In this document: piece after piece, positions 35,627 through 43,491 of the stretch
Layout: every line of letters begins with the position of its first letter
Numbering within the stretch: the stretch's first letter is position 1
From: Defluviitaleaceae bacterium
Lineage (GTDB): Bacteria > Bacillota > Clostridia > Lachnospirales > WRAX01
Direction of reading: 5' to 3'
NCBI GenBank assembly: GCA_009784575.1
Contig: WRBK01000009.1
Span: 1 to 64,000, forward strand
Length of the DNA stretch: 64,000 nucleotides
The notes under the pieces: generated by a model
The model's input: only the letters and a program-made list of their open reading frames with translations
Databases searched by the model: none
What the model was told of the DNA's origin: nothing
Made by a program: the position numbers and the translations under genes

Positions 35627-36426
35627 TTTTCGCCATCCCCCAGTTCATCTCTTGCGCTATCATACTCCGCCAAATCCCCTAGCGCAATACTTTTCACAGT
35701 CGGTCTGTATGTGCCAGGCGAAAGCTCCGCCACAGGTACGCCAAGTGTACGAGCAAGCATACCCTGTACTATGGGTACACAGTTTCGCCCTTGGCAAGGT
35801 CCCATGCCTAGGCGCGTTACACGCTTTAGCTCGTCTATGGATGTCGCGCCGCCAGCTATATATGCGGCTATATCCGCCTCATCTAGGTCATTACAGCGAC
35901 ACACAACAGCACGTTGGCGGGCATCCAGATGTATGCCGCGCACAGTGCGCATCAAGCTTTTTTCTACCGCTATGGTAACAATTGGCACTTTATTCATTGC
36001 ATGATTAAGCAACACCTGCACCACCTCAGCTTTTGTCACAAAAGCCCCTGCGCGGTCGGTCGCTATCACCTCATCACCCACAGCAGGCAATGGTCTAAAC
36101 TCATATGGCAGCTTTATTAGCGCGCGGTCAAGCCCTGCGGGGTCTTTCCATGTCGTATCCACCACCATTATAGCAAGTCCAGGGCATTTTGTGATGCATA
36201 ATGTACAGCCATTGCAGTTTTCATTCTTAATGACAGGCGTGTCGTTAATGTCCTCAAAAGGCACAATAGCACCGCGTGGGCAAGATGTGGCGCAAGGGTT
36301 GCAAGGTATGCGCTGAAAGCACTCTATGATAGCAACAGCACCTTCATCAAGCCGCTCTTGTGGCGGAAAAGCAGACTCTACTTGTTCCGTGGTTGGTATT
36401 CCTGTTTTTTCTAATGTTTTGTCCAT
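35623..36426 (-). CDS. Ferredoxin-type protein with 4Fe-4S and BFD-like 2Fe-2S domains
   Basis: 267 residues. Two 4Fe-4S binding motifs at the N terminus (CNPCATSCPRG and CNGCTLCITKCPG) are followed by a linker domain (80-170) and a BFD-like [2Fe-2S] domain (VVCRCNDLDEADIAAYIAGG, then GMGPCQGRNC). It probably passes electrons from the flavin subunits to a carrier. The start at 36426 is chosen because AAGGAG lies eight bases upstream. A gap of about 84 bp separates it from the preceding nucleotidyltransferase gene, and a promoter there cannot be excluded. Confidence 0.8.
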   Translation of the reverse strand: MDKTLEKTGIPTTEQVESAFPPQERLDEGAVAIIECFQRIPCNPCATSCPRGAIVPFEDINDTPVIKNENCNGCTLCITKCPGLAIMVVDTTWKDPAGLDRALIKLPYEFRPLPAVGDEVIATDRAGAFVTKAEVVQVLLNHAMNKVPIVTIAVEKSLMRTVRGIHLDARQRAVVCRCNDLDEADIAAYIAGGATSIDELKRVTRLGMGPCQGRNCVPIVQGMLARTLGVPVAELSPGTYRPTVKSIALGDLAEYDSARDELGDGEK

Positions 36427-36509
36427 GGTCAATTCTCCTTGCATTATTATGGTTATGATTTCGCATTTAGCTATGTTGTTGCGGCGGTATAATTATTCAA
36501 TACGGACTC

Positions 36510-37157
36510 TTATAATCTATCAAGCCATTTATGTCCATATGGAAACATTGCTCGTAATGCATTTTCTAGCCATTTCATTTGCTCCCTGCTCATTTTCGCC
36601 AAGGCATTATCAAAATCAAGTTGATATACCGCCTCATCCGCCATAGTTGATTTATATAGCAACACAAGCTCTGGCGCGAGATAAGAGATATCCCCCACCC
36701 TCAAAATCGCTGTTTCCATCTCCATTTTCACATCATTATTTCGTGAGTACAGAAAATATTTATCATTTCTTGTGTTAAATAAAAATTCGATATAATCAAG
36801 CTCTGTCTGCTCCGAATTATCAAATTCTACTGCAAACATGCTCTCTTCATGCTCCATAAAGCTATAGCGCGGGCTATCTGACCTAACACACCAAATATTA
36901 GACCTCAACCGCTTTTGATTATGCACATCTCCAATTTTATGCAAATGCTCCATGCCGCATGGCTCATAAACATCCCAGCCATTATCTAGCATGTGTTGCA
37001 CAACCTCATCCCTATCTTCCCAAAAAACGGACACATCGAGGTCTTTGTGAAGTCTTGTTTTGCGCCCTAGAAAGAGGTCAATGGCATGTCCGCCACATAT
37101 GGCGTAGTCTATGCCTATTTGCGCAACAAATTCATTAAACTTTTTGACTAGCTCCAT
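36510..37157 (-). CDS. Nucleotidyltransferase, aminoglycoside/lincosamide-type
   Basis: 215 residues. The nucleotidyltransferase active site is visible near the N terminus (ICGGHAIDLFLGRKTRLHKD, then LDVSVF), with the Gly-Gly and Asp-x-Asp pattern typical of the ANT(2'')/LinB type that adenylates drugs; a helical C-terminal part follows. Many relatives do not confer resistance, so the substrate is open. ATG 37157 has GAGGGTG upstream and overlaps the GNAT gene by 10 bp. It is an unexpected member of a redox operon. Confidence 0.7.
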   Translation of the reverse strand: MELVKKFNEFVAQIGIDYAICGGHAIDLFLGRKTRLHKDLDVSVFWEDRDEVVQHMLDNGWDVYEPCGMEHLHKIGDVHNQKRLRSNIWCVRSDSPRYSFMEHEESMFAVEFDNSEQTELDYIEFLFNTRNDKYFLYSRNNDVKMEMETAILRVGDISYLAPELVLLYKSTMADEAVYQLDFDNALAKMSREQMKWLENALRAMFPYGHKWLDRL

Positions 37158-37846
37158 GCCCAATACACCCTCTCATCAGAAATTGAATAGCCAAGCTTTC
37201 TAAACACCGCAAGCGATGCTTCGTTGTTTATCCCAACCTGCGCAAAAGGTGTATCGCTTAGTGATAGCTGGTGATTTGTGATATGCCTAACAAGCATTGT
37301 TCCATAGCCTTTGCCTAGATATTCATCGAACACTTTTAACAGACCTATGCTACCCTCTGCATGAATCCCAACAAAGCCAATGAGGCGTGAATCTACAAAG
37401 CCACCAAAGAGATTGCCCTCTTCAATTAACTTGCTCAAGTAATCTTCATCAACATTTACATCATAATTTTTTACTATGATTCCAAAATGGCTATCATTGA
37501 GGGGTTTCAATGACATATTGTCGGAAGTAGACAAGAGTTCTTTCCCAAAATATACCGCCTGATAGTTTTCTATAAATGTTTCGTATTTAATATTGACCTC
37601 AAAGTCCTTCTTCATAAAGTCCTGATGAAAAGTAAACAGCCCACTTTTTGGCAATGTTTCAATTAATTTCTTTCCCGCTTCGTGAGAGACAACGGACATC
37701 ATATACGCACCGCTTTTCATCTCCTTAAGGCATACGCCATCTTTTGCAGCATATAGGATGTGCGCAGTACCTCTTTCGATTGGCACAATCATATCCATAT
37801 GCTTTAATGGGCTTTGCGACAAATAATCTAGCGGAGCATCCATCAT
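37148..37846 (-). CDS. GNAT acetyltransferase inside the redox operon
   Basis: 232 residues. The C-terminal about 130 residues are a GNAT domain (GGFVDSRLIGFVGIHAEGSI, then FDEYLGKGYGTMLVRHI and NNEASLAVFRKLGYS). The N-terminal 100 residues are a separate domain, as in two-domain acetyltransferases. The ATG overlaps the stop of the FAD/NAD oxidoreductase gene (ATGA) and its end overlaps the nucleotidyltransferase gene, so it is translated as part of the operon although its role in proline oxidation is not obvious. Confidence 0.75.
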   Translation of the reverse strand: MMDAPLDYLSQSPLKHMDMIVPIERGTAHILYAAKDGVCLKEMKSGAYMMSVVSHEAGKKLIETLPKSGLFTFHQDFMKKDFEVNIKYETFIENYQAVYFGKELLSTSDNMSLKPLNDSHFGIIVKNYDVNVDEDYLSKLIEEGNLFGGFVDSRLIGFVGIHAEGSIGLLKVFDEYLGKGYGTMLVRHITNHQLSLSDTPFAQVGINNEASLAVFRKLGYSISDERVYWAWS

Positions 37847-38940
37847 AAGCTCGCCTGCTGTATTCCTTCCAAAATTCTACCACCATGTCCATGGCGCAAG
37901 GATTGCAACTGCCCCAGACAGTCCTCTTTCTTAGCTTCAAGCGCAATTACGTCATAGCCCAAATACTGCGCCGCACCCAAGCCAGCAAGCCGCCCTGTTA
38001 CCATGGCAGAAGATGCCTCTTCTACACCCGCTACGTCGCCTGCTACAAAGATACTTGGTATGGTGGTGCGTAGGTTTTCATCGCGATATGGCACATAGCC
38101 GCCAAGAGCTGGCACATAGAGCATCTCTGCTCCCGCTTGCCACAATAGCTCGCTAAGAGGCGAAAGTCCGACAGCTACACAAAGCGCATCTGCCGCAAAT
38201 ACCTTTTCTGTACCCGCTATGCCCTGCCAATTCTCATCAAGCTCCCAAAGGGTCACTCTATCGAGTTTGCCATCGCCTTCCGCACGCTTTACGCTGTGGG
38301 ATGTCATTATAGGTACACCCATGCGCGCCAGCTTGGAGGCATGAACAAGATAGCCGCCAATGTGCGGCGCGGCATCACATACCGCAAGCACGTCAACGCC
38401 CGCTTGCATAAGTTGATAGCTAACGATAAGCCCTATATTACCCGCACCAAGCATAACCACGCGACTTGCGGGTTTTATGCCATATTGGTTCATCAGGGTT
38501 TGCACAGCACCCGCACCATATACGCCTGGCAAGTCGTTGCCAGGGAAAAGCAAGGGCTTTTCAGATGCGCCTGTGGCAACAATCACAGCTTTTGGCAGAA
38601 TTTTTTCGTATCTTGGCTTGTCGTTAGGGGTTTGTCCTGCAATTTCCGCGGTCCATATACCATCATCGCTATATGCCGCGAGCACAGTTGTATTACAGAC
38701 AAGCTTGATATTCGGCATCTCTTTCATTTGCGCTAGCAATATATCTGAAATATCAAAGCCGCGATAGGATGCATACTGCTTTTCACTGCCAAAAAACATA
38801 TGCGTTTGTTTAACTAATTGTCCACCAGGCGCATGACCCCGCTCAAGCACAAGCACATTTGCGCCAGCCGCGCCAGCCTCTATGGCCGCACAAAGCCCAG
38901 CAGGTCCAGCACCACAAATCAATAAATCTGTATGTATCAT
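37843..38940 (-). CDS. FAD/NAD(P)-dependent oxidoreductase subunit (HcnB / proline dehydrogenase alpha-like)
   Basis: 365 residues of the pyridine nucleotide-disulfide reductase fold. FAD site DLLICGAGPAGLCAAIEAG, second nucleotide site VVMLGAGNIGLIVSYQLM, and the conserved VIVATGASEKPLLFPGND and SIFVAGDVAGVEEASSAMVT. No redox-active CxxC is seen. It corresponds to the NADH-side subunit in dye-linked proline dehydrogenase or HcnB-type complexes. It overlaps the small 2Fe-2S gene upstream and the GNAT gene downstream by four bases each (ATGA). Confidence 0.8.
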   Translation of the reverse strand: MIHTDLLICGAGPAGLCAAIEAGAAGANVLVLERGHAPGGQLVKQTHMFFGSEKQYASYRGFDISDILLAQMKEMPNIKLVCNTTVLAAYSDDGIWTAEIAGQTPNDKPRYEKILPKAVIVATGASEKPLLFPGNDLPGVYGAGAVQTLMNQYGIKPASRVVMLGAGNIGLIVSYQLMQAGVDVLAVCDAAPHIGGYLVHASKLARMGVPIMTSHSVKRAEGDGKLDRVTLWELDENWQGIAGTEKVFAADALCVAVGLSPLSELLWQAGAEMLYVPALGGYVPYRDENLRTTIPSIFVAGDVAGVEEASSAMVTGRLAGLGAAQYLGYDVIALEAKKEDCLGQLQSLRHGHGGRILEGIQQASL

Positions 38941-39248
38941 AATGCCCCCTTGTCATGTTGTGTCTCAACTACCATGCCGTCGCGCACAAGTTCTATACAG
39001 CTTTTCACATTGCTTACGCCATCAACCACCATCATGCAAGATGAGCAGTTGCCAATAGCGCAATACAGGCCGCGCGGACGCTTTTGTTCACCTAGGCTTG
39101 TGGCCAGCGTGCGTACGCCTGCCGCATGCAAGGCTACCGCAATGGGTTCGCCTTCAAAGGCGGCAACGGTCACGCCATCGAATGTGAATGTTATGGGCGC
39201 ACCGCGCTTAAAATCTAAGATAGGGTGTGTATTTTCGGTAAATCTCAT
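38937..39248 (-). CDS. Small (2Fe-2S)-binding subunit (HcnA-like)
   Basis: 103 residues, a plant-type ferredoxin fold with the Cys pattern CAIGNCSSC and a further Cys in VKSCIE. The first of the four cysteines expected in this fold is at GLYC. Proteins of this type are the small subunit of HcnABC-like and proline dehydrogenase complexes. First gene of the minus-strand redox operon, with GAGGTG nine bases before ATG 39248, divergent from the SRPBCC/P5C dehydrogenase operon. Confidence 0.8.
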   Translation of the reverse strand: MRFTENTHPILDFKRGAPITFTFDGVTVAAFEGEPIAVALHAAGVRTLATSLGEQKRPRGLYCAIGNCSSCMMVVDGVSNVKSCIELVRDGMVVETQHDKGAL

Positions 39249-39297
39249 TTTATCACCTCATAGAAATCATTCTAACAACAACATTTTAACATATCCA

Positions 39298-39326
39298 TTG
39301 ACACAGGGCAACAAAAATATTATGAT
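39298..39326 (+). promoter_or_regulatory. Promoter of the SRPBCC-P5C dehydrogenase operon
   Basis: TTGACA, 17 bases, TATGAT, about 50 bp before the first start codon. It lies in the 127-bp space between the two divergent operons, so regulation of both could be shared. Confidence 0.7.
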
Positions 39327-39375
39327 AAGTGTACAAGAATTTTAAGCCCAAGAAATCCATTTGGAGGAATGAGCA

Positions 39376-39783
39376 ATGTCCGCTATAAAATTAGAAAAAG
39401 TTTATCCCACAACCAAAGATGCCGTATGGGCTTATTTGGTTAAGGACGAGCTATTAAGCTCATGGTGTATGCCCACAAAGGGCTTTGCGCTAGAGCCTGG
39501 TGAGGATTTTGTTTTTGAAATGAGTGCATCAGCATTTTGGGATGGTGTATTTTACAATACCGTAACCGACTTTGATGAGCATAAGTTTTTATCATACAAA
39601 TGTACCGCGAAAAAACCAAGGCTAGAAACCATGGTAAAATGGACACTAACAGAGCAGGAAGGTAAAACCAAGCTAACGCTTGAACACAGCGGCTTTAAAG
39701 GCAAGGATTGGCTAACAAAGATAATGCTAAAAAGCGGCTGGAAGAAAATGATGGATGAGCATTTATACAAAAAATTTACATAA
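39376..39783 (+). CDS. SRPBCC/AHSA1-type ligand-binding protein
   Basis: 135 residues with the START/Bet v1-like pattern of AHSA1 proteins: IKLEKVYPTTKDAVWAYLVK at the start, then LSSWCMPTKGFALEPGEDF, and a C-terminal helix ending DEHLYKKFT. These proteins bind hydrophobic ligands or act as small chaperones. GGAGGA precedes ATG 39376. It is the first gene of the operon with P5C dehydrogenase, 19 bp upstream of it; a direct role in that pathway is not known. Confidence 0.75.
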   Translation: MSAIKLEKVYPTTKDAVWAYLVKDELLSSWCMPTKGFALEPGEDFVFEMSASAFWDGVFYNTVTDFDEHKFLSYKCTAKKPRLETMVKWTLTEQEGKTKLTLEHSGFKGKDWLTKIMLKSGWKKMMDEHLYKKFT

Positions 39784-39802
39784 AAAAGGAGAAAGATTTA
39801 TT

Positions 39803-41425
39803 ATGACAAACGCGATTTACACTGTACCTAAGCCTATAAACGAACCTGTGCTGACCTATGCATCAGGCACGTCAGAGCGTGATGCTCTGCAAACACAGCT
39901 AAAAAAACAAGCTGCTACTGTGACGGACATTCCCATTGTAATTAATGGCAAAGAAATCCGCACTGGCGAAAAAGGCAAAGTAACGATGCCACACAATCAC
40001 AGCCACGTATTAGCAGAATATTGCTTAGCTGGCGAGGTGGAGCTTAAAGCCGCCGCAAATGCCGCAATGGATGCACGTGATGCTTGGAGCAATATGCCAT
40101 GGCAACATCGCGCCGCTATTTTCTTAAAAGCCGCCGACCTTTTGGCTGGCCCATGGAGGCAGACACTCAATGCCGCAACTATGCTAAACCAAAGCAAGAC
40201 AGCGCATCAAGCAGAGATAGATGCGGCTTGTGAACTGGCAGACTTTTTGCGCTTTAATGTGGCTTTCGCTCAAGAAGTATATCAAAATCAACCTATTAGC
40301 GATGCTGGCATGTGGAATCGTATGGAATACCGCCCACTTTCTGGCTTTGTGGTGGCTGTTAGTCCATTTAATTTTACGGCAATTGGCGGCAATCTTTGCA
40401 TAGCTCCTGCGCTTATGGGCAATACAGTTGTGTGGAAACCTGCCACATCTGCTCTTTTGTCAAATTACCTTGTTTATCAGTTATTGCAAGAAGCGGGCTT
40501 GCCAGATGGGGTTATTAACTTTGTGCCTTGCCGCGGCAGTGACGTTAGCAAATATCTTTTATCTGACCCGCGCATGGCAGGTTTTCATTTCACAGGCTCT
40601 ACCGCTGTGTTTAATGCCTGCTGGAAGCTTGTGGGCGAAAATATTGCAAATTACGAAAATTATCCGCGCCTTGTTGGCGAAACAGGCGGCAAGGACTTTA
40701 TATTTGCCCATCCAACGGCGGATGTGGATGCTCTAACAACCGCAATGGTGCGCGGTGCTTTTGAATATCAAGGGCAAAAATGCTCTGCAGCTAGCCGCGC
40801 ATATATCCCAGAAAGCCTATGGGCAAAGGTAAAAGAGGGTGTGCTTGCCAAGACCGCCGAAATCAAAGTGGGTGAAGTAACCGATTTTAGCAACTTTATG
40901 GGGGCTGTGATTGATGAAGCCGCCTTCAAATCTATTACTGGCTATATAGATTACGCCAAAGAATCCAAGGATGCGGATGTGCTTTGCGGTGGCTATGACG
41001 GTTCAAAGGGCTGGTTCGTGCAACCTACCATCATTCAGGCGCATGTGCCGAATTTCAAGACCATGGTTGAGGAGATTTTTGGACCTGTGCTTACAGTATT
41101 TGTATACCCTGATGCTGATTTTGACAATGCTATACATAGCTGCTGCACAGTGTCGCCATACGCCCTTACGGGTGCTATATTTGCGCAAGACAGGCAGGCT
41201 CTGGCATATATGGAGCGCGCTTTAAGCGATGCAGCTGGCAATTTCTATATTAATGACAAGCCTACGGGTGCGGTTGTGGGGCAACAGCCATTTGGCGGCG
41301 GTCGCGCTTCTGGCACAAATGACAAGGCAGGCAGTGTGCTTAATTTGCTACGCTGGGTTAGCCCTCGTACCATTAAGGAAACCTTTGTGCCTCCAAAATC
41401 TGTGCCGTATCCGTATATGCAGTAG
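39803..41425 (+). CDS. 1-pyrroline-5-carboxylate dehydrogenase
   Basis: 540 residues, an aldehyde dehydrogenase of the P5C/glutamate-semialdehyde type. It opens with TNAIYTVPKPINEPVLTYAS, as usual in this group, and has SPFNFTAIGGN, FTGSTAVF, VGETGGKDFI and the catalytic Cys in QGQKCSAASRAYIP. It oxidises glutamate-5-semialdehyde to glutamate with NAD. No PutA-type proline dehydrogenase is seen in the window; the divergent flavin/iron-sulphur operon could supply that step. AAAGGAG precedes ATG 39803; the longer frame is rejected. Confidence 0.9.
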   Translation: MTNAIYTVPKPINEPVLTYASGTSERDALQTQLKKQAATVTDIPIVINGKEIRTGEKGKVTMPHNHSHVLAEYCLAGEVELKAAANAAMDARDAWSNMPWQHRAAIFLKAADLLAGPWRQTLNAATMLNQSKTAHQAEIDAACELADFLRFNVAFAQEVYQNQPISDAGMWNRMEYRPLSGFVVAVSPFNFTAIGGNLCIAPALMGNTVVWKPATSALLSNYLVYQLLQEAGLPDGVINFVPCRGSDVSKYLLSDPRMAGFHFTGSTAVFNACWKLVGENIANYENYPRLVGETGGKDFIFAHPTADVDALTTAMVRGAFEYQGQKCSAASRAYIPESLWAKVKEGVLAKTAEIKVGEVTDFSNFMGAVIDEAAFKSITGYIDYAKESKDADVLCGGYDGSKGWFVQPTIIQAHVPNFKTMVEEIFGPVLTVFVYPDADFDNAIHSCCTVSPYALTGAIFAQDRQALAYMERALSDAAGNFYINDKPTGAVVGQQPFGGGRASGTNDKAGSVLNLLRWVSPRTIKETFVPPKSVPYPYMQ

Positions 41426-41443
41426 ATAAAGGAGTGACAGACA

Positions 41444-41704
41444 GTGCACGAACCAAATTTAAATTACGCAAACTATGTAGAAGTAAAATGGAGTCCTGTG
41501 GACTTTAAGCTGATTTTTGCCAACCAAACTACCACGGCGGGCGGCGAGGCTATAGACCTGCATGGGCGCACATATCTATCCGTTAGCCCACATTTGGCAA
41601 AGCAGTTGTTGCATGTGTTGAATTACACTGTACAGCAATATGAAAATTCTGTGGGTACGATAAATGTGCCACTGCCTAATTTTGATGGTGGGCAGAATAA
41701 ATAG
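41444..41704 (+). CDS. DUF3467-like small protein
   Basis: 86 residues with the pattern of DUF3467: a beta start (YVEVKWSPVDFKLIFANQ) and a helical end (LSVSPHLAKQLLHVLNYTVQ). The function of this family is unknown. The start is GTG at 41444 with AAAGGAG upstream. Third gene of the P5C dehydrogenase operon, 18 bp after it and followed by a strong terminator. Confidence 0.65.
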   Translation: MHEPNLNYANYVEVKWSPVDFKLIFANQTTTAGGEAIDLHGRTYLSVSPHLAKQLLHVLNYTVQQYENSVGTINVPLPNFDGGQNK

Positions 41705-41713
41705 AGCGTAGAC

Positions 41714-41745
41714 AAAAGCCGCCCTGTGATGGGGCGGCTTTTCTT
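41714..41745 (+). terminator. Terminator of the P5C dehydrogenase operon
   Basis: AAAAGCCGCCC, a 6-7 base loop, GGGCGGCTTTT and further T-rich sequence, 9 bp after the DUF3467 stop codon. Confidence 0.9.
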
Positions 41746-41852
41746 CTTTATAATGCGCACATAAGTACATATAGTAATAGGTTTTATAGAGTAGGTCTAT
41801 TCACCATATTGGATGCATTGGGTTTGATAGCTATATCTATTAGTCATTTTAG

Positions 41853-41950
41853 TTGAAAAGGGTCTTGTGTCGAGCTTGGAATGCGCGACACCAGGCGCAT
41901 TCCAAGCCTCGTTGATGCGAGCATCAACATGGGCAGAAGCCCATTTTCAA
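41853..41950. ncRNA. Cloverleaf-like cluster of inverted repeats
   Basis: Within 98 bases: an outer stem TTGAAA/TTTCAA (41853-41858 with 41945-41950) encloses three adjacent hairpins: GCTTGGAATGCGC with its perfect complement (41874-41886/41895-41907), GTTGATGC/GCATCAAC (41911-41928), and ATGGGC-AGAA-GCCCAT (41929-41944). A competing stem GTGTCG/CGACAC (41867-41872/41886-41891) would exclude the first hairpin. No reading frame or promoter is obvious. It could be a structured RNA, the leader of an unseen transcript, or a REP/MITE-like DNA element. The region 41746-41988 contains nothing else that I can name. Confidence 0.45.
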
Positions 41951-41988
41951 GTTAAATTACTATAACCCGCAAACAATAGGGGTGACTT

Positions 41989-42915
41989 TTACGACCTAAC
42001 GAATGTCGCAATCATCACCACTATCAAAATCCAATAACTTATATTAAATGCCTTGGTTTCCTTTGATAAGCTTTCTTTTGCCTGAGCATTGTGACGATTC
42101 TCATGATAGAATCTTTTGCCGCACCAAATGGCTATTGGGGTTAAAATAATAGTTGCAACAACGAGAATGGTCAGATATACGGGCATGAATGCATCAAAAT
42201 CAGCTTGATTATCAATATAAAACACAAGGTTTGTCAAAGTGTATAGACCATTCATAAGCGCGTGATGCAAAATTGGCGCAAAAATAGAACGAGTAAGGTA
42301 AATAAGCGGAGCATAGAAGAAAATACCTGCAAGCGCAGTGTGGGTCATTGTAAATGTACCTAGATGTATGATACCAAAAAACAGACCCGTCGCAAACGCA
42401 ATCTTCCAATACGCAGTATTTTGTCTGAGATACTCACCCCAAAGAAAGCCACGAAATACAGCCTCTTCAAAGAATGTTGCCAACAAGGCATTATGGATCA
42501 AGGATTGACCGATATCCATAAAGCGAAAAGTCTGCATTGGAACACTTCCGCTAAGAAGAAACGGGATGCCACTTTCTATTAAATTAAAAATAATGCGCAC
42601 AGCCAATGTCATAATGGTGATATACAGCATATTTGTTAAGCTAAGCCGCGATATAGAAAATATAGGGCGTATCTTTTGTTTTGCTAATAACGCACATGAG
42701 CAATACAAAAGGACAGGAATACCCAAATCCCTAAAGAAAACATTGAGTATTCCTACCCAGCCCAAAAGAGGGTATATTCCAAAAAACTGATAAACTGGAA
42801 CCAGCACATAGGGTTGCACAAAGCTACGCGCTATCATAAAGTAATAGAGCATTACAGCAAATACTACGATATTCGCCCTCATTGATTTTACAATATCTAT
42901 AATCACCGATATCAT
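41989..42915 (-). CDS. CPBP-family intramembrane glutamic protease
   Basis: 308 residues with about eight membrane helices. The three CPBP (Abi/Rce1) motifs are present: FFEEAVFRGFLWGEYL with the Glu-Glu and Arg, FGIIHLGTFT with the His, and APILHHALMN. These membrane proteases or their relatives act in prenyl-protein processing, bacteriocin immunity or surface signalling; the substrate is unknown. AAGGA lies too close to the ATG at 42915, so GTG three codons later may be the real start. It stands alone between spacers. Confidence 0.75.
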   Translation of the reverse strand: MISVIIDIVKSMRANIVVFAVMLYYFMIARSFVQPYVLVPVYQFFGIYPLLGWVGILNVFFRDLGIPVLLYCSCALLAKQKIRPIFSISRLSLTNMLYITIMTLAVRIIFNLIESGIPFLLSGSVPMQTFRFMDIGQSLIHNALLATFFEEAVFRGFLWGEYLRQNTAYWKIAFATGLFFGIIHLGTFTMTHTALAGIFFYAPLIYLTRSIFAPILHHALMNGLYTLTNLVFYIDNQADFDAFMPVYLTILVVATIILTPIAIWCGKRFYHENRHNAQAKESLSKETKAFNISYWILIVVMIATFVRS

Positions 42916-43071
42916 TCCTTAATGCTTATCGTATAGTCCATTTAGAATGAGGCTATATAGCAAGTCCATGTCTACATTTGAACTTATTAAGCAAAGCCTA
43001 TGATTACGCCATTTCATCCAGCTAAATCAAAAGTTCAAGGGTTCTAAGAGGTTGACCCCTATTGACCTCCA

Positions 43072-43488
43072 TCAAATATGCTTCACAAAAAAATGCTCCG
43101 AATATCCATCAGTATCATTTGTATAGCTACCAACCTCCATAAAGCCTATTTTGCGATAAAATACAGGACCTTGGAAGCCAAAGGTATCTGCGCGTAAAGT
43201 ACTAACTCCTAGCTTTTTGGCGCGATTTTCTAGCTCAATCATAAGCTTTTCTCCTAGCCCCTGCCCTCTAAAACCTTCATTAACCCATAGTGTAGATATA
43301 TACAGTATACGAAAGGTTGTAACAGTACTATTTACGCCAGCTATGAGTTGCTTGTCATCGCACATAATGCCTAGGTTTATCTCACCAGATAAATCCGATT
43401 GTCCTATATGGGCATTGTCAAATTCTTCTAGCCTATCGTCTATTTCCTTCAATTGCTTATCATTAAGCTCAATGACTTCAAAATCCAT
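43072..43488 (-). CDS. GNAT N-acetyltransferase
   Basis: 138 residues, one GNAT domain: ISTLWVNEGFRGQGLGEKLM contains the acetyl-CoA loop (R-G-Q-G-L-G), followed by GVSTLRADTFGFQGPVFYRK and the terminal IGFMEVGS motif. The substrate is unknown. It begins four bases after the stop codon of the GH43 gene, with GAGGAG upstream, so it is co-transcribed with the xylosidase. Confidence 0.8.
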   Translation of the reverse strand: MDFEVIELNDKQLKEIDDRLEEFDNAHIGQSDLSGEINLGIMCDDKQLIAGVNSTVTTFRILYISTLWVNEGFRGQGLGEKLMIELENRAKKLGVSTLRADTFGFQGPVFYRKIGFMEVGSYTNDTDGYSEHFFVKHI

Positions 43489-43491
43489 TAT

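Noticed and set aside
34469-39248. Redox operon as hydrogen cyanide synthase hcnABC
   Set aside because: Subunit types are alike, but extra ferredoxin/BFD protein and the neighbouring P5C dehydrogenase fit imino acid oxidation better; the substrate remains open.
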